NCBI GenBank assembly: GCA_017399865.1
Contig: JAFQAT010000009.1
Coordinates: 1 to 49,024, forward strand
Length of the DNA: 49,024 bases
Direction of reading: 5' to 3'
From: Bacteroidales bacterium
GTDB taxonomy: Bacteria > Bacteroidota > Bacteroidia > Bacteroidales > UBA932
In this document: positions 48,389 through 49,024 of the stretch, one piece after another
Layout of the letters: each line of letters begins with the position of its first letter
Numbering within the stretch: position 1 is the first letter of the stretch
Translations under genes and position numbers: made by a program
Notes under the pieces: model-generated
Told to the model about the DNA's origin: nothing
What the model saw: the letters and a program-made list of their open reading frames with translations, nothing else
Databases searched by the model: none

Positions 48389-49024
48389 ATGCAACAGTTT
48401 ATTGACACTTACGATTTCGCCGGCAAGAAGGCGATTGTACGCGTTGACTTCAACGTTCCTCTCAACGAGAAGATGGAGATCACTGACGACACACGTATCC
48501 GTGCAGCAATCCCTACCCTCAAGAAGGTTCTTGAGAAGGGTGGTGCTCTCATCATCATGTCCCACCTCGGCCGTCCGAAGGGCGTTACAGAGAAGTTCTC
48601 TCTCAAGCACATCCTCGGCCGCGTTCAGGAACTCCTCGGCGCTCCTGTAAAGTTCGCTGATGACTGCCAGGCTGCTGACGAACAGGTTGCAGCTCTCAAG
48701 ATGGGTGAAGTCCTCGTTCTCGAGAACCTCCGTTTCTATGCAGAGGAAGAGGGCAAGCCAAGAGGCGAGTTCGCTACAGATGAAGAGAAGAAGGCTGCAA
48801 AGGCAGTGGTCAAGGAAAACCAGAAGGCATTCGTGAAGAAGCTCGCTTCTTACGCTGACTGCTACATCAACGACGCTTTCGGTACAGCACACCGTGCACA
48901 CGCTTCTACTGCCCTCATCGCAGAGTACTTCCCTAACGACAAGATGTTCGGTTACGTGATGGAAGGCGAGATCAAGGCTATCGACCACGTCCTCAAGACT
49001 CCTGAGCATCCTGTTACAGCTATC
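48389..49024 (+). CDS. pgk: Phosphoglycerate kinase, N-terminal half (cut by window edge)
   Basis: 212 codons open to the end of the window. The glycolytic enzyme transfers phosphate between 1,3-bisphosphoglycerate and ADP. The 3-phosphoglycerate-binding motifs [27 protein letters not shown] and [13 protein letters not shown] are present. Codon use is strongly biased, as in mdh, consistent with high expression. The insertion between ENLRF and the NDAFG motif ([20 protein letters not shown]) is the longer version common in Bacteroidota. The ATP-binding half lies outside the window. Confidence 0.95.
   Translation, partial: MQQFIDTYDFAGKKAIVRVDFNVPLNEKMEITDDTRIRAAIPTLKKVLEKGGALIIMSHLGRPKGVTEKFSLKHILGRVQELLGAPVKFADDCQAADEQVAALKMGEVLVLENLRFYAEEEGKPRGEFATDEEKKAAKAVVKENQKAFVKKLASYADCYINDAFGTAHRAHASTALIAEYFPNDKMFGYVMEGEIKAIDHVLKTPEHPVTAI

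Overview
The window is chromosomal DNA of an obligately anaerobic member of the Bacteroidales (phylum Bacteroidota). Evidence read from the sequence: the Bacteroidota -7 promoter box TAnnTTTG recurs in front of many genes; a SusC/SusD pair is present; the order DUF4271-hemD-rnpA-yidD is typical of the group; there are two small ECF-sigma loci; there is an oxygen-sensitive class III ribonucleotide reductase (nrdD/nrdG); and there are several secreted plant-polysaccharide hydrolases. I cannot fix genus or species from sequence alone. Both ends cut a gene: an outer-membrane TonB-dependent-type protein at the left edge and pgk at the right edge.

Layout. 1-5.3 kb: N-terminus of an outer-membrane protein, ispE, an HTH-MNT/HepT toxin-antitoxin pair, an unrecognised lipoprotein, and an MlaF/MlaE-like lipid ABC transporter. 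5.3-10.5 kb: a secreted GH3 glycosidase, a ComM/YifB AAA+ protein, a HigB/HigA toxin-antitoxin pair, tsaE. 10.5-15.3 kb: an ECF sigma factor translationally coupled to an unusual protein that joins an anti-sigma-like N-terminus and membrane anchor to a predicted beta-barrel; then a TPR protein and an EnvC-type murein hydrolase activator. 15.3-20 kb: two GH51 arabinofuranosidases and an NAD-dependent epimerase. 20-23.2 kb: nrdG and nrdD in convergent orientation, separated by 330 bp packed with long perfect hairpins. 23.4-26.9 kb: a phosphopantetheinyl transferase, nagA, malate dehydrogenase, tRNA-Pro(UGG). 27-36.3 kb: a five-gene operon, SusC-SusD-surface lipoprotein-M16 zinc protease-ChaN. 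36.3-41.4 kb: a LolD-type ATPase, a TrmN6-type tRNA methyltransferase carrying a large palindromic repeat insertion in frame, a second ECF sigma locus, and lepA. 41.6-49 kb: a DUF2723 membrane protein, a SUI1-family factor, DUF4271-hemD-rnpA-yidD, an rRNA methyltransferase-like gene, and the start of pgk.

How they work together. The GH3 and GH51 enzymes fit arabinose/xylose release from plant cell-wall polymers in the periplasm or at the cell surface. The SusCD-M16-ChaN operon looks like import of a proteinaceous or haem/iron-bearing ligand across the outer membrane, periplasmic proteolysis, and metal or haem handling. This is inferred from the families and resembles in logic the FusA/FusC ferredoxin piracy system.

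Most notable signals: (1) a family of palindromic elements with a conserved loop (core GCGAAGCAT...CCTGCGA) but different perfect stems in each copy. One copy lies between nrdG and nrdD; others form a 54-bp-period array that adds about 110 residues in frame to the tRNA methyltransferase, reminiscent of Rickettsia palindromic elements. (2) The SusCD-M16-ChaN operon. (3) The anti-sigma/beta-barrel chimera. (4) Several genes whose -7 box ends exactly four bases before the ATG, implying leaderless transcripts.
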